Below are positions 47,421 through 58,076 of a stretch of DNA of 64,000 nt, piece by piece; the stretch's first letter is position 1; each line of letters starts with the position of its first letter. A program made the translations under genes and the position numbers. Below the pieces are notes generated by a model. The model saw only the letters and a list, made by a program, of their open reading frames with translations, ran no database searches and was not told where the DNA came from. The stretch comes from Calliphora vicina (Eukaryota > Arthropoda > Insecta > Diptera > Calliphoridae). The stretch is taken from NCBI RefSeq assembly GCF_958450345.1, contig NC_088780.1:4586501-4650500 (forward strand), in the 5' to 3' direction.

Positions 47421-50039
47421 TTAACTGTTGTTGTAGTGCGATGATTCTCTTATTATCCAATTTATCGCCTTCTCTTTACTGCTTTTTTTATATTGATGTA
47501 TTTTATTGCGCATTAAATTTTGGTCCTTTACAAAGATGATTATTAAATATGAGGGGAAGAAAAAGAGAAACCAAAGAAAAAAGAAAACTTAGTTAAAAAA
47601 TTACTTAAAAAATAAAAATTTTACAAAATAGGTATAAAATTATTTACAAGAAACATGAGATTATAGGATAAGAAAATACAATCTAGCTCACAACTGCTTT
47701 TCGGTTTTTAATATATAATTTTATTACAATGTACTAATTTATTATTTTATCTTTATAACTCTGCTTAACTCAACTTAATGCAAAATAACTAAATGAAAAT
47801 CTAGAAAATACTTCATTACTTTGACAAGTTGTATTCACGTTTTTTTTTATTTGTCATAATACAGTTTAAGACTCATTGTTAAGTACACAGTTGTATATTT
47901 ATGTAGTAGGCATAAAAATATATTTGTAAATAAAACTATTTACTAAAATTATTTAAAATTGTGTTTCGATTTCGCTTTAACCAAAATATGTATTTAAAAA
48001 CATGTAGACTTTCAAAAATAAAATATAATTGTAATGTCTCAAAAATGTTTGTAAAATTCAAATAAACATATTTTTTTCTTTTAAACTAAAACTTTTATAG
48101 GTACCTACCTATTTTTAATGTTTGTATGTAATACAAATGTATTTTAATTAAGGATTACAATACTGATTATAATAATAATCGTCAAAAACTTATGTATCAT
48201 AATAAATACAATTTCACTGTCTAAACAAAAATTGTATTTGATTTTAAAATAATTCAGATTATTTTTTCAATTTCCAGGTCAGTTTTCATACATTTATTTT
48301 CATATATACCTACCTATTTAAAAATACAAATAAGGCTAACTTTTTATCAATAAAAATTAATACCCATATTCATAAACAATGTTAAAATTTCTAAAAGGTG
48401 TTTCAAACTAAATTTGTTTTGATAAATTCAAAAACTATTTATTAATATAAAGGTTAATTCTTATTTTAAAAATGTTTCATTCATTGTTTTATTAATTTCA
48501 CGATTTTTAATCACTATTCCTAACTATAATTTATTTGAATTACAAATCAAACTAGGTACCTATTTAACTTAGAAAAGCATCTTGAAATCCTTTTTAAATT
48601 TTGAAAAATGTGCATAGGTATAAATATAAAAATTATATTGATTGAACTACTTTGTTAACAATTTTTAATTTATAAATATAAAAATTATATAAATTTGTTT
48701 ACAATTTTAAATTTGATGTTTACTTAAAAATTTTGTACCTATTCTTAATTTGAATAATGCAAAAATATCTTTTTCAAACATTTTTAGTTTTTCTAAAATA
48801 AAGAGGGTTGTTTATTATTGTATATACTCTACATAAAGTCTACTACCCGTAATTCATATACATTTTTATATAAATAAATACTACGTAGATACATACATAT
48901 AAACATATGGACGTACGTACGTTAAAAAAAGTAGTATATAGAAGACTACAACAACAAAATGTTTGGTTACACGGCAATAACTTTTTACTACAAACAACAA
49001 CAAAAAACGACCTCCAATATATACAAATTAAATGAAACTCGGCAACGTAGCATTTGCAGTTTGAATGTGTGTGCTCAATATCGTATTAGCTACGTTGCCA
49101 CTTTTACTTTACTGTTTATAAAACGTGATTTTCTAGCAATTTTCCTGCGTTTGAAATTGTTTGTACGTAATAAAAGAAAAAAAAAACAAATAAATAATCG
49201 ATTTTTACCTAAACATCAAATCATTCAACTTTTATTATTAAAGTAATGAAGCAAAAATAAAAACATAAATAACTAAAAAAAAACAACAATGAAAAGAAAA
49301 AATAAAAGATTGTGTACTTACTTTAGACTTTGTAAACCATTTAGTTTCTTGTCGTCGTTGTTGTTGTTATTGGTGTTTATTTGCTGTCGTTTTATTTTGA
49401 TTAAAACCGTAGTAATGCTGTCTCTTTCTCACGCACGTATCTTGTAAATTTGTAATAAAATTCCCAGAGTAGTGTTGAGAAAAATAAGATGGCTAGCTTT
49501 TGTTGTTGTTGTTGCGTTAAAATACACAATAAATAAATGAAAGAAGAAATCACCTTCGTTACGTAGTGGGAAATTTTTCGAATATCACAAAAAAATTTTA
49601 CGAAACTTGAGGGAATTTTTTCTTCTACTTTACAAAGCGTTTTCTGTATAATTTAAAGTGTTGTTTCAGCAATATGATTTCGCTTGAACACTGCTTTTTT
49701 ATTTTTTAATTATTTGATTTGATTTCTTTTTAGCTTTTTACAGAAAAATAAATTTTCACTTTGTTTTTAGCTCTCAACCTCAATATGTTAAAAACAAGGT
49801 ACCGAAGAAACAAAAAATCACACTATTTTGCTTTTTATGAAAAAACGATGATAGGAAATTTTTTATTTAAATTTTTGTTTGTATGTATGGATGTATTTTA
49901 TACTGTCTATATTGCAGATTTTTAATTTTGTACAATTTATATGCTGACGATGGTTTTTAGATTGTTTTTTTTTTTGTTTTGTATAACTGTTTTAGTTATA
50001 ACTTTTTCAACTTTAATTTCCGCTTTACCGACGTTTCCG
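47421..50039. other. Probable 5' intron/leader region
   Basis: No coding potential on either strand; the frame at 48959-49246 has no motif. If the donor at 49316-49321 is used, most of this is intron and first-exon sequence of the minus-strand gene. Confidence 0.35.
49316..49324 (-). promoter_or_regulatory. Candidate splice donor of a 5' noncoding exon
   Basis: The minus strand reads CTAAA then GTAAGTACAC, a strong match to the fly 5' splice consensus, at the end of a CAACAACAACGACGACAAG-type leader stretch. It would end a noncoding first exon about 2.4 kb upstream of the start codon. Inferred only. Confidence 0.35.
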
Positions 50040-50075
50040 CGTTCAAACGAGTAAAACTCACAAAATATATAACGT
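50040..50075 (-). promoter_or_regulatory. Possible TATA-type promoter, minus strand
   Basis: The minus strand has TTATATATTTTG at about 50060-50071, followed some 25-30 bases downstream by GAACGCGGAAACG. A first exon starting here and ending at the 49324 donor would be about 0.7 kb. Weak evidence in such AT-rich DNA. Confidence 0.2.
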
Positions 50076-52007
50076 TGAAATTGTTTTATTGAAAATTATT
50101 TCAACGTATTTCAGATTTTACTTTAAAAAATGTTGAGTTGTTTTTTTTTTATTTTAATTATTAATTTAATTTGTGTTTTTTTCTGATAGCTTCACTCGTT
50201 GTACTATTTTCGAATTAAACTTTTCACCACATACATATATAAATAATAGATATCTACATACATATAGAATAATTTTCTTATTATTATTGAATTTGTTGTT
50301 GTATTATTAAATTTGATTTGTTATCACTTATTACAAATTATATTTAATTAATAATAATTATAACAGATAGATTACTATTATTTTGTGTATTCAAACTTGA
50401 AATTTCACTTAAATATTTCTTTTTTTTCTAATTTTTTTTATATTTTTTCAATATTGTGTGTATCGCGTATGTAACGCCTTCTCCGAACCTTATACCATGA
50501 CTCTTTCGAACAAACTTAAAAACGAATTGACGAAGCGCTAGTTTTTATGAAAAATACATGAATTTTCGAATGCATGCAAAGAAGCGAGACAGAGCATAAA
50601 CTTCCGTTTGGCATTAGTTGTCTCTGTTTCACAGGTACAGAAAAGTGCGTACAGTTTAGGGATCACTGTTACTGAGATATTGATTAACAGTGCTGGTAGT
50701 TCAGGTACCAGAAATGATAAACTAAAGTATCATTGTTCAAGGGAAAAGTAAACAGTTAATATTTATGGTTTCTGTATTTCCCAAATATTTAGAATTTAAC
50801 AAATCAAATGCTAATTTCACAAACATATAATGATTCTAAAGAAACTAAAATTTTCTATTAACAGTCCACCATCACTGTCTATTTAAAAGTTATTACAGAG
50901 TTGTAAAAAGTTGGTACTAAAATTATTGTTTTCAATGTTTGATTAGTCAACTCGTCATATCGTAAGAATTAAATAAGTAAACATGAAATATTTTGAATAA
51001 ACAACGAACATACGTTAGTCTGAATTCTTAGGTTGTTATCAGACCGCCATCGACAGCCTGTAAAAACTCACGTAGCTACATACGACAAATTTAATTGTTT
51101 GTACCCTGCACATTTTTGCATCTTGTATGTTAAGTAAGCTGATTACGATACGATGGATATTTTATGACATTTAAATCATCATTATTCAAACGTAACATTC
51201 TACCTGTATTTTAGATTTGGAATTTTCTATTTAATCTCTTTACAGAAAAGTAATATTGTTTTCGAAACAAATGTAAATAGAAAAATATTTTCAAAAATTC
51301 CGTTTTTTTTCTTTTCAGCTGCGAAGCACTGAACTAAAAGATACCTGAAATGTTTTCAAACCCGCATTTCTGTTAGTTTAGTGGAATACAGCTGCATTTA
51401 ACAGCAAATAGCATTATGAAAAATTGTATCTACTACAGGAATGTTATAACATGAGTGGAGACTTTGGATAAATTCAAATTGCAAATCTTCAATGAAAAAC
51501 ATACAAATAATTTTTTTTTTATTTAAAGGTTTATTTTATATCATTTTTATTGATTAAATTCTATTTAAAATGTTTTTTATACGCTCTTGCTTTGATGCTA
51601 ACACATAGTATTTGTTCTTGTATTTCATAATTTTTAATAAGATAAAAGAGTTAATTGAAAAATTATTTTTTTTTTGTTTCTTTTAATTATTATTGAGGTT
51701 TTTATGTTTTGTTACGTTGCGTAAGGTTTTTTAATGTTTTTTTTTCTTCTTTAAATTGGAACATAAAAAGTTATAAATATTTTGTAATAAAAACAAATTT
51801 TGATAATTCGAATACAATCAGAATATATTTAAGATTTAGTAGTATTCCTAACATAGGATTTATATTTCAAAATAAAAAAGTTTTGAAGTAAACAAAACAA
51901 GATTAGTAAAAAAGTGTTTAATTACTTTCTATGTGGACATTTTGAAACTCAGTATTATTATGATATGAAAGCTCTACCTACCTATTTAGTGTTTAGATCT
52001 CGTACTA
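50076..52007. other. AT-rich spacer, nothing recognised
   Basis: No gene or repeat family recognised. A less AT-rich patch at 50460-50700 has no coding motif and could equally be upstream regulatory DNA of the minus-strand gene. Confidence 0.45.
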
Positions 52008-52255
52008 ATCCTGAATTCTTCCGGTTCAGTTGCTATTTAAAATCGAGACAATCGGCCCACAAATGGCTGAGATATAAGGAGAAAAACCAGGACTAGATTT
52101 TTGACCTATTTTTGATCTATATCTGGATTATTAAGTCATGGATATCCAATAATAGATATTTAAAAGACCTTTGCAACTGCGTATATAAGGCTAAAGTAAA
52201 TTGGACCTACAATTGGTCAAAATCGGGAAAAATATTTTTTAACGCGAATTTTGAA
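52008..52255 (+). mobile_element. Family A repeat, internal fragment (h)
   Basis: Contains the core only: GAATTCTTCCGGTTCAGTTG, ATGGCTGAGATATAAGG, ATGGATATCCAATAATAGAT and a CTACAATTGGTCAAAATCGG segment. Both ends are missing. Confidence 0.8.
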
Positions 52256-52349
52256 ACGATTTCTAAAACTAAAAAATAATAATTCTAGGGATGTGCGTTT
52301 ATCCAACATCACATAAGATTTCTGGTTAACCATCAAAAAAATATGGGGA

Positions 52350-52734
52350 GAATATTGATTTTTGTCATTCCATTTGTAACATATCGAAATATTGGACGTA
52401 AAACCTAAGATTTTAAGGCGATCTTAGTTATGTCCGTCCGTCTGCCTGTTGAAAACACGATAGGGCGATAGAGCAAGCGGGCTCAAATTTTCCAAAACAC
52501 TCTCTGTTGCTAAGGTTTGTTTGGTATTGGAAATAGGCAATATCGGCGCCCATACAAATGTCTCCCCAGAATACTGTGTGAGCAGTCATAAATATATTTC
52601 AGAGCACTAATTTGTGAAATGCTGATAAAAGTTTTCACAAATTAGTGCTCTGAAATTGTACTGTAAAGTATTGCGAAAATCGGGCAACATTTATCCCTAG
52701 TCCCCATACAACATATTTGTGTTCCATCGGTTTC
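52350..52734 (+). mobile_element. Family B repeat fragment with a hairpin
   Basis: Has TTGTCATTCCATTTGTAACA, a GTCCGTCCGTCTGCCTGTTG block and GCGCCCATACAAATGTC, the last also found at 60860. A hairpin lies at 52596-52656. Confidence 0.6.
52596..52656. repeat. 61-bp hairpin, 24-bp stem
   Basis: ATTTCAGAGCACTAATTTGT on the left is followed by GAAA; the exact inverse is on the right. The loop is about 13 bases. It sits inside the family B fragment and is absent from the related copy at 60815-60930. Confidence 0.8.
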
Positions 52735-53402
52735 AACGACCGAGAGATGGTTTATGCTGTTCAGAAGTGCTGATTTTGAAACGGAAAACAAAGATCGCCC
52801 AGGCCAGCAAAAAAAGTTTGAAGACCAAGAATTGGAGGCATTACTCCATGAAGATTTTTGTCAAACTCAATAAGAGTTTTCAAAATCATTGAGAGCTACT
52901 CAAGCAGGAATTTCGAAATGTTTGCGAGCAGCACGATTCATCCAAATGCTGGGAAATTGGATATCATACGAATTGAAGCCGAGAGACCATTAAAGACGAT
53001 TTTGCATGTCCGAAATTAAGCTTGATAGCTATAAAAGAAAATTATTTTTACACCGAATCATTACTTCCGATAAAAAATGGATCCATTACAATAACCCGAA
53101 GCGTAAGAGATCGTATTTGAAACCCGGCCAACCAACCTAATCGACATCAAAGCCAAATGGCGTAAAAGTAATTCTCTGTATTGGGAGCAAAAGGATGCTA
53201 TCTATTATGAGCTATCTATCTATTTAAGCAATACTTTAGAATTTAAAATGTAGTGGTTGGAAAGTTTTGCCTCACTCGCCTTATAGTCCAAACCTTTCCC
53301 CGTCCGAATATTATTTGTTTCGATCGATGCAGAACGCTCTCTCTATCCGATATTGGCTTGATTCGTTATTGGCCTCAAAAGATGAGCTGTTCTTTTGCTA
53401 AC
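52735..53402 (+). pseudogene. mariner transposase, degenerate (copy 2)
   Basis: Joined frames give FMLFRSADFETENKDRPGQQ, LRATQAGISKCLRAARFIQ, SYELKPRDH, then KRKLFLHRIITSDKKWIHYN followed by NPKRKR, and in the C-terminal part WKVLPHSPYSPNLSPSEYYL followed by FRSMQNALS and ASKDELFFC. The first catalytic Asp (SDKKW) remains. The second Asp region is deleted between the LCIGSK block and WKVLPH, and the third catalytic position is Glu (PSE). Start region and N-terminal helix-turn-helix are missing. Same subfamily as 1482-2467 by shared motifs and 3' end. Not functional. Confidence 0.86.
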
Positions 53403-53409
53403 AATGACC

Positions 53410-53870
53410 CATACCACGACTTCTGCAGAAGTTGTCAAAACGAGGAGGAGGATGAGACTATTTTTCATCTTCTTTGTCATTGTCCGGCATTAGGAGATCT
53501 ACGCTTAAGGTTTCTGGGACATCGTACCCTAAATAGTCTCTCTGAGCTCTCGAATATGAGGCTTGAGGACATTAATGCCTTTATAGGAAGTAGTAATTGG
53601 TTAAAAAAAGACCAGACACGGGGATCTCTTTAGAGTGACCTAATAACCGCCGACTCATTGGCACGTAACTTCTTAAGATCTCTTCCCTCTCTTTGTTCAG
53701 ACATCTCCTTCTTAATTTTTTTTTCAATCTTCTCCTTTTCACTTATATCTGTCCCTCTAACTTCTGTTTTCTTCTACTTTCAGGTAACACAAAGGGACCA
53801 TTGCTTGGAACCATGTGAGCTGCTCTTCTTTACTTCATTTCGTGGCTGCCTGGAAACCTAACCTAACCTT
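53410..53870 (+). mobile_element. Non-LTR retrotransposon 3' end, 5'-truncated
   Basis: Holds the last codons of an ORF2-type protein up to the stop at 53631-53633, with the C-terminal Cys/His signature CRSCQNEEEDETIFHLLCHC followed by PALGDLRLRFLG, then a 3' UTR ending in CCTAACCTAACC. CxxC...H...C and this TAACC-rich 3' end are familiar from Jockey/R1-type elements of flies. The 126-codon frame beginning at 53253 is a chance fusion: its first part is the mariner gene in a wrong frame. Everything upstream of the C-terminal knuckle is absent. Confidence 0.82.
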
Positions 53871-53962
53871 GAATAAATTTATATTCTACAAATGTTTCAA
53901 AATAAAAGCTAAAAATTTGAAAAAAAAAATCTCTTATTTTTAAGTCATACACCCAATATATT

Positions 53963-54125
53963 ATTGATTTTAAAATAAATTTCGACATAAGTCATTAAAA
54001 GTTCTAAGAAATTAATTACTCTATCAAATTCTGCACAGTTTTGGACCATAGAAGGCCAAAACTACATATTTATGGTGGGTATACGAGATTTGCCACAGCC
54101 GAATATAATACTATTACTTGTTCTT
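53963..54125 (+). mobile_element. Family B 3' end fragment
   Basis: Contains AATTTCGACATAAGTCATT as at 11565, and ends with GGGTATACGAGATTTGCCAC then AGCCGAATATA and ACTTGT, matching the family A/B 3' end. Confidence 0.6.
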
Positions 54126-54939
54126 TATTGGTTTAGTTTTTCAATATTTAAAAATCAAAATTTAAATTAATTGAAATTGATGATGGTTCGATTAATCACA
54201 CATCCTTAGATTATTCTAATTGGACCACTCTCTACATACAAAGTATGTATGTAAGTCCCCTTGAGTAATCTGAAATAATTGACCACTAGACAAGAATCTG
54301 GGGTAATATTTAATTCACATTTTGATTTCATTTGCATATTTCTAGTAATTTTAGAGCATGATAAATCAGCTTATTCGTCATCGTCCAAGTAATACAAGTA
54401 AATCCGCTAAGTCTGCTTTTACACAGGGCAAGTTTTCTTGCGCAAGTCTAGAGTTTATAGGAGAGAGAGGCAAGAAGAAAGAAGAGGGGTACACACTTGC
54501 TTGTACTGGCAAGTCTCTTCAATTCTCTTTTGTTTTCTCATTTTCACTATGGCGCAGCGTTGCCGATTTGGTCCAATTGGACCAAAATTGGTAGTTTCAA
54601 GTTAACAAATTGACTTTTGGTAGTTTGGTTGGTTTGTTCCGATATTTGATGTATTTTGGTAGGCTACGATATTTCTGAATACATAAGTATTTTTAAGAAC
54701 AAAATAATTAAAATAATAGCGAAAAACTACTTATGTTAAGCCAAAATAATAAAACTACATATTTGCAAAATATCAACATAGCATTTTCTTAAATATTTAG
54801 TTTAGTCAGGTAAATGTGTATTTATTTAGTAGTGTTGAGTTCAAAAATTGCCAAAGGGCTCTCAAAACTTTTATTTTCTAATAATACATATGTGTTAAAC
54901 TCTGCTTCATATGGGAGCTATGGTCAATTATGAATTGAA

Positions 54940-55140
54940 TTTTTAGGTGTAATTTATTTGTAAAAATGTTATTTAATATCTATATAAATCAAGCATTTAT
55001 AACGGATAATGTCTTATTTCTGGAGGACATTTATATGGGGGCTATGTGAAATACATGGACAACCAGCCGGACAGACGTACGGAAGGACATCATTAAATCG
55101 ACTCAAAAATAAAATCTCGAAAACTGTACGATTTTAACAT
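54940..55140 (-). mobile_element. Family B fragment inside the hAT element
   Basis: Contains TGGAGGACATTTATATGGGG, CTATGTGAAATACATGGAC and a CCGGACAGACGTACGGAAGG block, the reverse of the family B layout. Confidence 0.55.
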
Positions 55141-55213
55141 ATTTATGATTGTAGTGTTATTAAATAACTTTCTTCCTCTGGGTAATTTTATAGCAGCAAT
55201 AATATAATTTTAA

Positions 55214-55376
55214 GGGCACTACTACACGTTCAATATATATTGTTATATTTGGATCGCGATCCATTGAAATGGATCACGCAAAATGAGGTTATTCTGCGAT
55301 TTGGATCGCGATCCATCAATACCGTATACTGGATACTGGATCGCGGTCAATATATATTGAACGTGTAGCAGTGCCC
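55214..55376. mobile_element. PIF/Harbinger-like MITE inside the hAT element
   Basis: 163 bp. Ends GGGCACTACTACACGTTCAA / the inverse ending GTGCCC (one arm mismatch near the tip), flanked by TAA at 55211-55213 and 55377-55379. The interior has GGATCGCGATCC twice and a third diverged GGATCGCGGTC. No ORF. Confidence 0.88.
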
Positions 55377-55641
55377 TAAGTTAACTATTAATTTTGAAAC
55401 GAATCCATATAGCATTTCTCAAATATTTTAAATTTGGTAGGTTTTGGACGGTTTTGGTAGTTTTTAATTAGAAATTTGGTAGGAAAAATATTTTATGAGT
55501 GGCAACGCTGCTATGGCGTCTATTAGGTTTTGACATACAAAATTGAACACAGACTTGCTGTGTGTAAACAGTCGAGCAAGTTTAAAAGGGAATCGAAGAG
55601 ACTTGCTTCAAGTAAACTTGCTGTGTGTAAAAGCAGACTAA

Positions 55642-57000
55642 GTAGTCATTGTCATTGTTCAATTAATAGGATCCTATGTATAGCTCTAATCTAATTGGCT
55701 GGTCTAGTAACAATTTCAAAATAAATGAGATTTCAAATTAAAAAACAAAAACCATAAATATATAATTTATTTTTTTTTCATTAAGTATGCATTTATTTAT
55801 TTTTTCTCTTTTTTGGTATTTAAAACATGCATTTTTTATTTAAAAGGAAGAAAGAATTGTGAGTGAGTGAGTGTACTATTTCAAATATCAATTTTTTGAA
55901 AAACATTTTTGTTAATATTTTTTTTTCTTTATTTTTCTCAATTTAACATACATCACAGCAAAAATTTATATATTGTATTTTTTAATTTTATTAATTAATT
56001 TATGTTCTAAAAAGAGCGTTAAGTGAAATTGAGAAGATTTAAAATACAAAATTTTTAATTATATAAAATTGTAGTAATAATGTTTAAAAAAAAATAATTA
56101 ACACAAAACATAGAAAGTCTAAAATAATACTAAAAACCATCTGCTTAAATAAAAATTGAATTAAAACACAAACTAAAACTACTTTTATTGGTTTTGTTTT
56201 GAAAAGTTTTGTTAAAATAGTACTTTGTTTTCATAAGTTTTCTATAAAATACATACTTTTATTTATAATTGCATATTATCTTTTTTGTTAATAATTTTTT
56301 TTAATTTGTTTTATTTTACATATATAAATCTAAATACATGTAAATAATTATTAGTGCACGTATAAAAATTACCTTTATTTTTTATTTGTTTGTTTGTTTT
56401 TTAATGTATATATAATTATTTTGTTCGTAAAACAATACCATTTATTTGAAAGTTGAATATTTTGATTAATTTTTAAATATATATATATTTTAATGTTTGT
56501 TTTATAATTGTTAAAATCTAGAAAAAGCACAACACGTTTACAAATGGTCTTTTGGAAACACCATTTAATCTAGTTTAATATTATTTATAATATGAATAGT
56601 TTTTCTTTTAATTTTTTTTATAATATAAATATTAATTTGAATACTAACTCGTTCTGGTTTAATATTTTGCGAAAATTTGTTTTCGAAACTTATTGAAACA
56701 TTTTGGGATTTAAGAAAAAAATTATAGTTTTAGGAAATGAAGGAATTTAAGGAAAGGAAAAAATATTTGGTACATTTCCCAGATTCGAATATTCCCCACG
56801 CACAATTTTTTTTTTAAAATTTAGAAAAAAAAATAATGTTTTGTCTGAATAAAAATTTTGAAAAGTGTTAATAAACACTTCAGATATTTAAGAAAACAAT
56901 CATCCCTTAACATGGCTACCGCTTTTCAAAACTTTTGTTAATTTTATCTTTGATAAATAGTTTTAAACCCATTTCAATATCTATGATGAGTAGGACATAG
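55642..57000. other. AT-rich spacer, nothing recognised
   Basis: No gene, RNA or repeat family recognised. Confidence 0.55.
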
Positions 57001-57095
57001 TCGCACTTCTGAGTTAAAGTTCATATCCAGACATTGCACTATGCCACGGATTTGAGAGGTCCAATTTTCATGGACTCTGCTGAATTGGAACGATG

Positions 57096-57425
57096 CACAG
57101 TGGTATGAGAAAAAAAGGGAAATAAATCTGTAACTTCTAAACGCTTAGTCCAATTTAAACGAAATTTCACATGCGTAAAGAGAAAGTGTTGTCGAGTTTA
57201 AGTTTTGAACTCGAACCTCATGAACCCACCACGAGCGGGACCAGGGGTCCCTAAAGTAGGACACATCGGGTATGTTCAATTTTAAAAATTATCATATTTC
57301 TTGGTTTGTGTTCCGATTTCAAAAAAATTACATATATAGAATCTTCTCATCGAGCACATTTTCAAATTGGACTAAGGGTTTAGAAGTTACAGATTCATTT
57401 CCATCTTTTTTTTCATACCACTGTG
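57096..57425. mobile_element. Transib-like MITE
   Basis: 330 bp with roughly 65-bp imperfect inverted arms beginning CACAGTGGTATGA. The heptamer CACAGTG fits the CACWRTG terminus of Transib elements. Flanking pentamers CGATG (57091-57095) and CAATG (57426-57430) agree at 4 of 5, consistent with a 5-bp duplication. The centre contains GGGACCAGGGGTCCC, a palindrome. The 86-codon frame across the right arm is not a gene. Confidence 0.68.
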
Positions 57426-58010
57426 CAATGTCCTGTCTTATGTTGAAAACCGCACAAGAAAAATTATTGCGGGCTAAAATCGCACGATTTTGGGTACCAA
57501 TTCAAGTTAGCTCCACGAGAGAGGTTACGTAACGGAGTCCTAATGGAAGCACCACGTATACGTCATATTCAATTCGGAACAAAAGAAATTGTTTATCATT
57601 GATCTGTAGCTAGATGAAGTACAATCCAAAATTCGCAACAAACGGTAACATTTAGTAGATGCATTGTCACTTGAAGAATCTGGTTTGGATTTTCTTGTTA
57701 GCATAGCCATTAACTTGTTGCTCAATCATGTAACTTGTCATGAAGATTTAGCATCAGTGACTGGAGAATAATCAAGAGATTTGGCAGATGCAATCATCGG
57801 CCGCCACAGACCGTCCAATTGGAACTTTTCGATGCTTTATAGACTCAAGATTTGTGTATGGATATTGCAGATTTCGAAATGGTACTAAACTCAAACGTTA
57901 TTGGTACTTTTTAAGGCGAAAGGTACAAAATGGTTTGTATGCATACTTAAAACTTAACAAATTGAAGAATTTTGCAACAGCCAGAACTTTGAATTACAAT
58001 AATTAATTCA
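57426..58010 (+). pseudogene. Decayed coding sequence of unknown family
   Basis: One plus frame from about 57505 to 57780, broken only by scattered stops, reads VIFNSEQKKLFIIDL, LDEVQSKIRNKR, VDALSLEESGLDFLVSIAIN, LLLNHVTCHEDLASVTGE and SRDLADAI. A shifted frame then continues VQLELFDAL, TQDLCMDIADFEMVLNSNVI and GERYKMVCMHT. The density of ordinary amino-acid composition, unlike the Phe/Lys runs elsewhere, suggests a decayed gene or transposase, possibly continuing left of the Transib-like insert. I do not recognise the protein. Confidence 0.4.
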
Positions 58011-58076
58011 ATTTGAGCTTAATTTACTAAAATCTTAATTTAGAATTAAAAAATGACAGCCATTTATTCCTTAAAT

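Larger units (their letters stand above)
52735..53962 (+). mobile_element. mariner copy 2 with a non-LTR insert
   Basis: After the GCTAACAATG that precedes the C-terminal codons, non-LTR sequence intervenes (53410-53870). The mariner then resumes at TTGAATAAATTTATATT and ends TCATACACCCAATA at about 53960, beside TA. Confidence 0.82.
54555..55510. mobile_element. hAT non-autonomous element nested in the MITE
   Basis: Ends CAGCGTTGCC / GGCAACGCTG fit the hAT consensus. Exact 8-bp target duplication CTATGGCG at 54547-54554 and 55511-55518. Subterminal DNA is rich in TTTGGTAG repeats in both arms. No transposase. It carries a family B fragment and a TAA-flanked MITE. Confidence 0.93.
54411..55638. 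mobile_element. PIF/Harbinger-like MITE, outermost of a nest
   Basis: Inverted ends GTCTGCTTTTACACA / TGTGTAAAAGCAGAC are flanked by TAA on both sides (54408-54410 and 55639-55641), the TWA duplication of PIF/Harbinger. Further in, the arms share GCAAGTTT and CAAGTCT-type motifs. Without the hAT element inside it would be about 264 bp, a normal MITE size. Confidence 0.8.

Noticed and set aside
53253..53633. 126-codon frame with a zinc-knuckle-like end
   Set aside because: The N-terminal part is mariner DNA in a wrong frame; only the C-terminal part from about 53410 is genuine non-LTR sequence.
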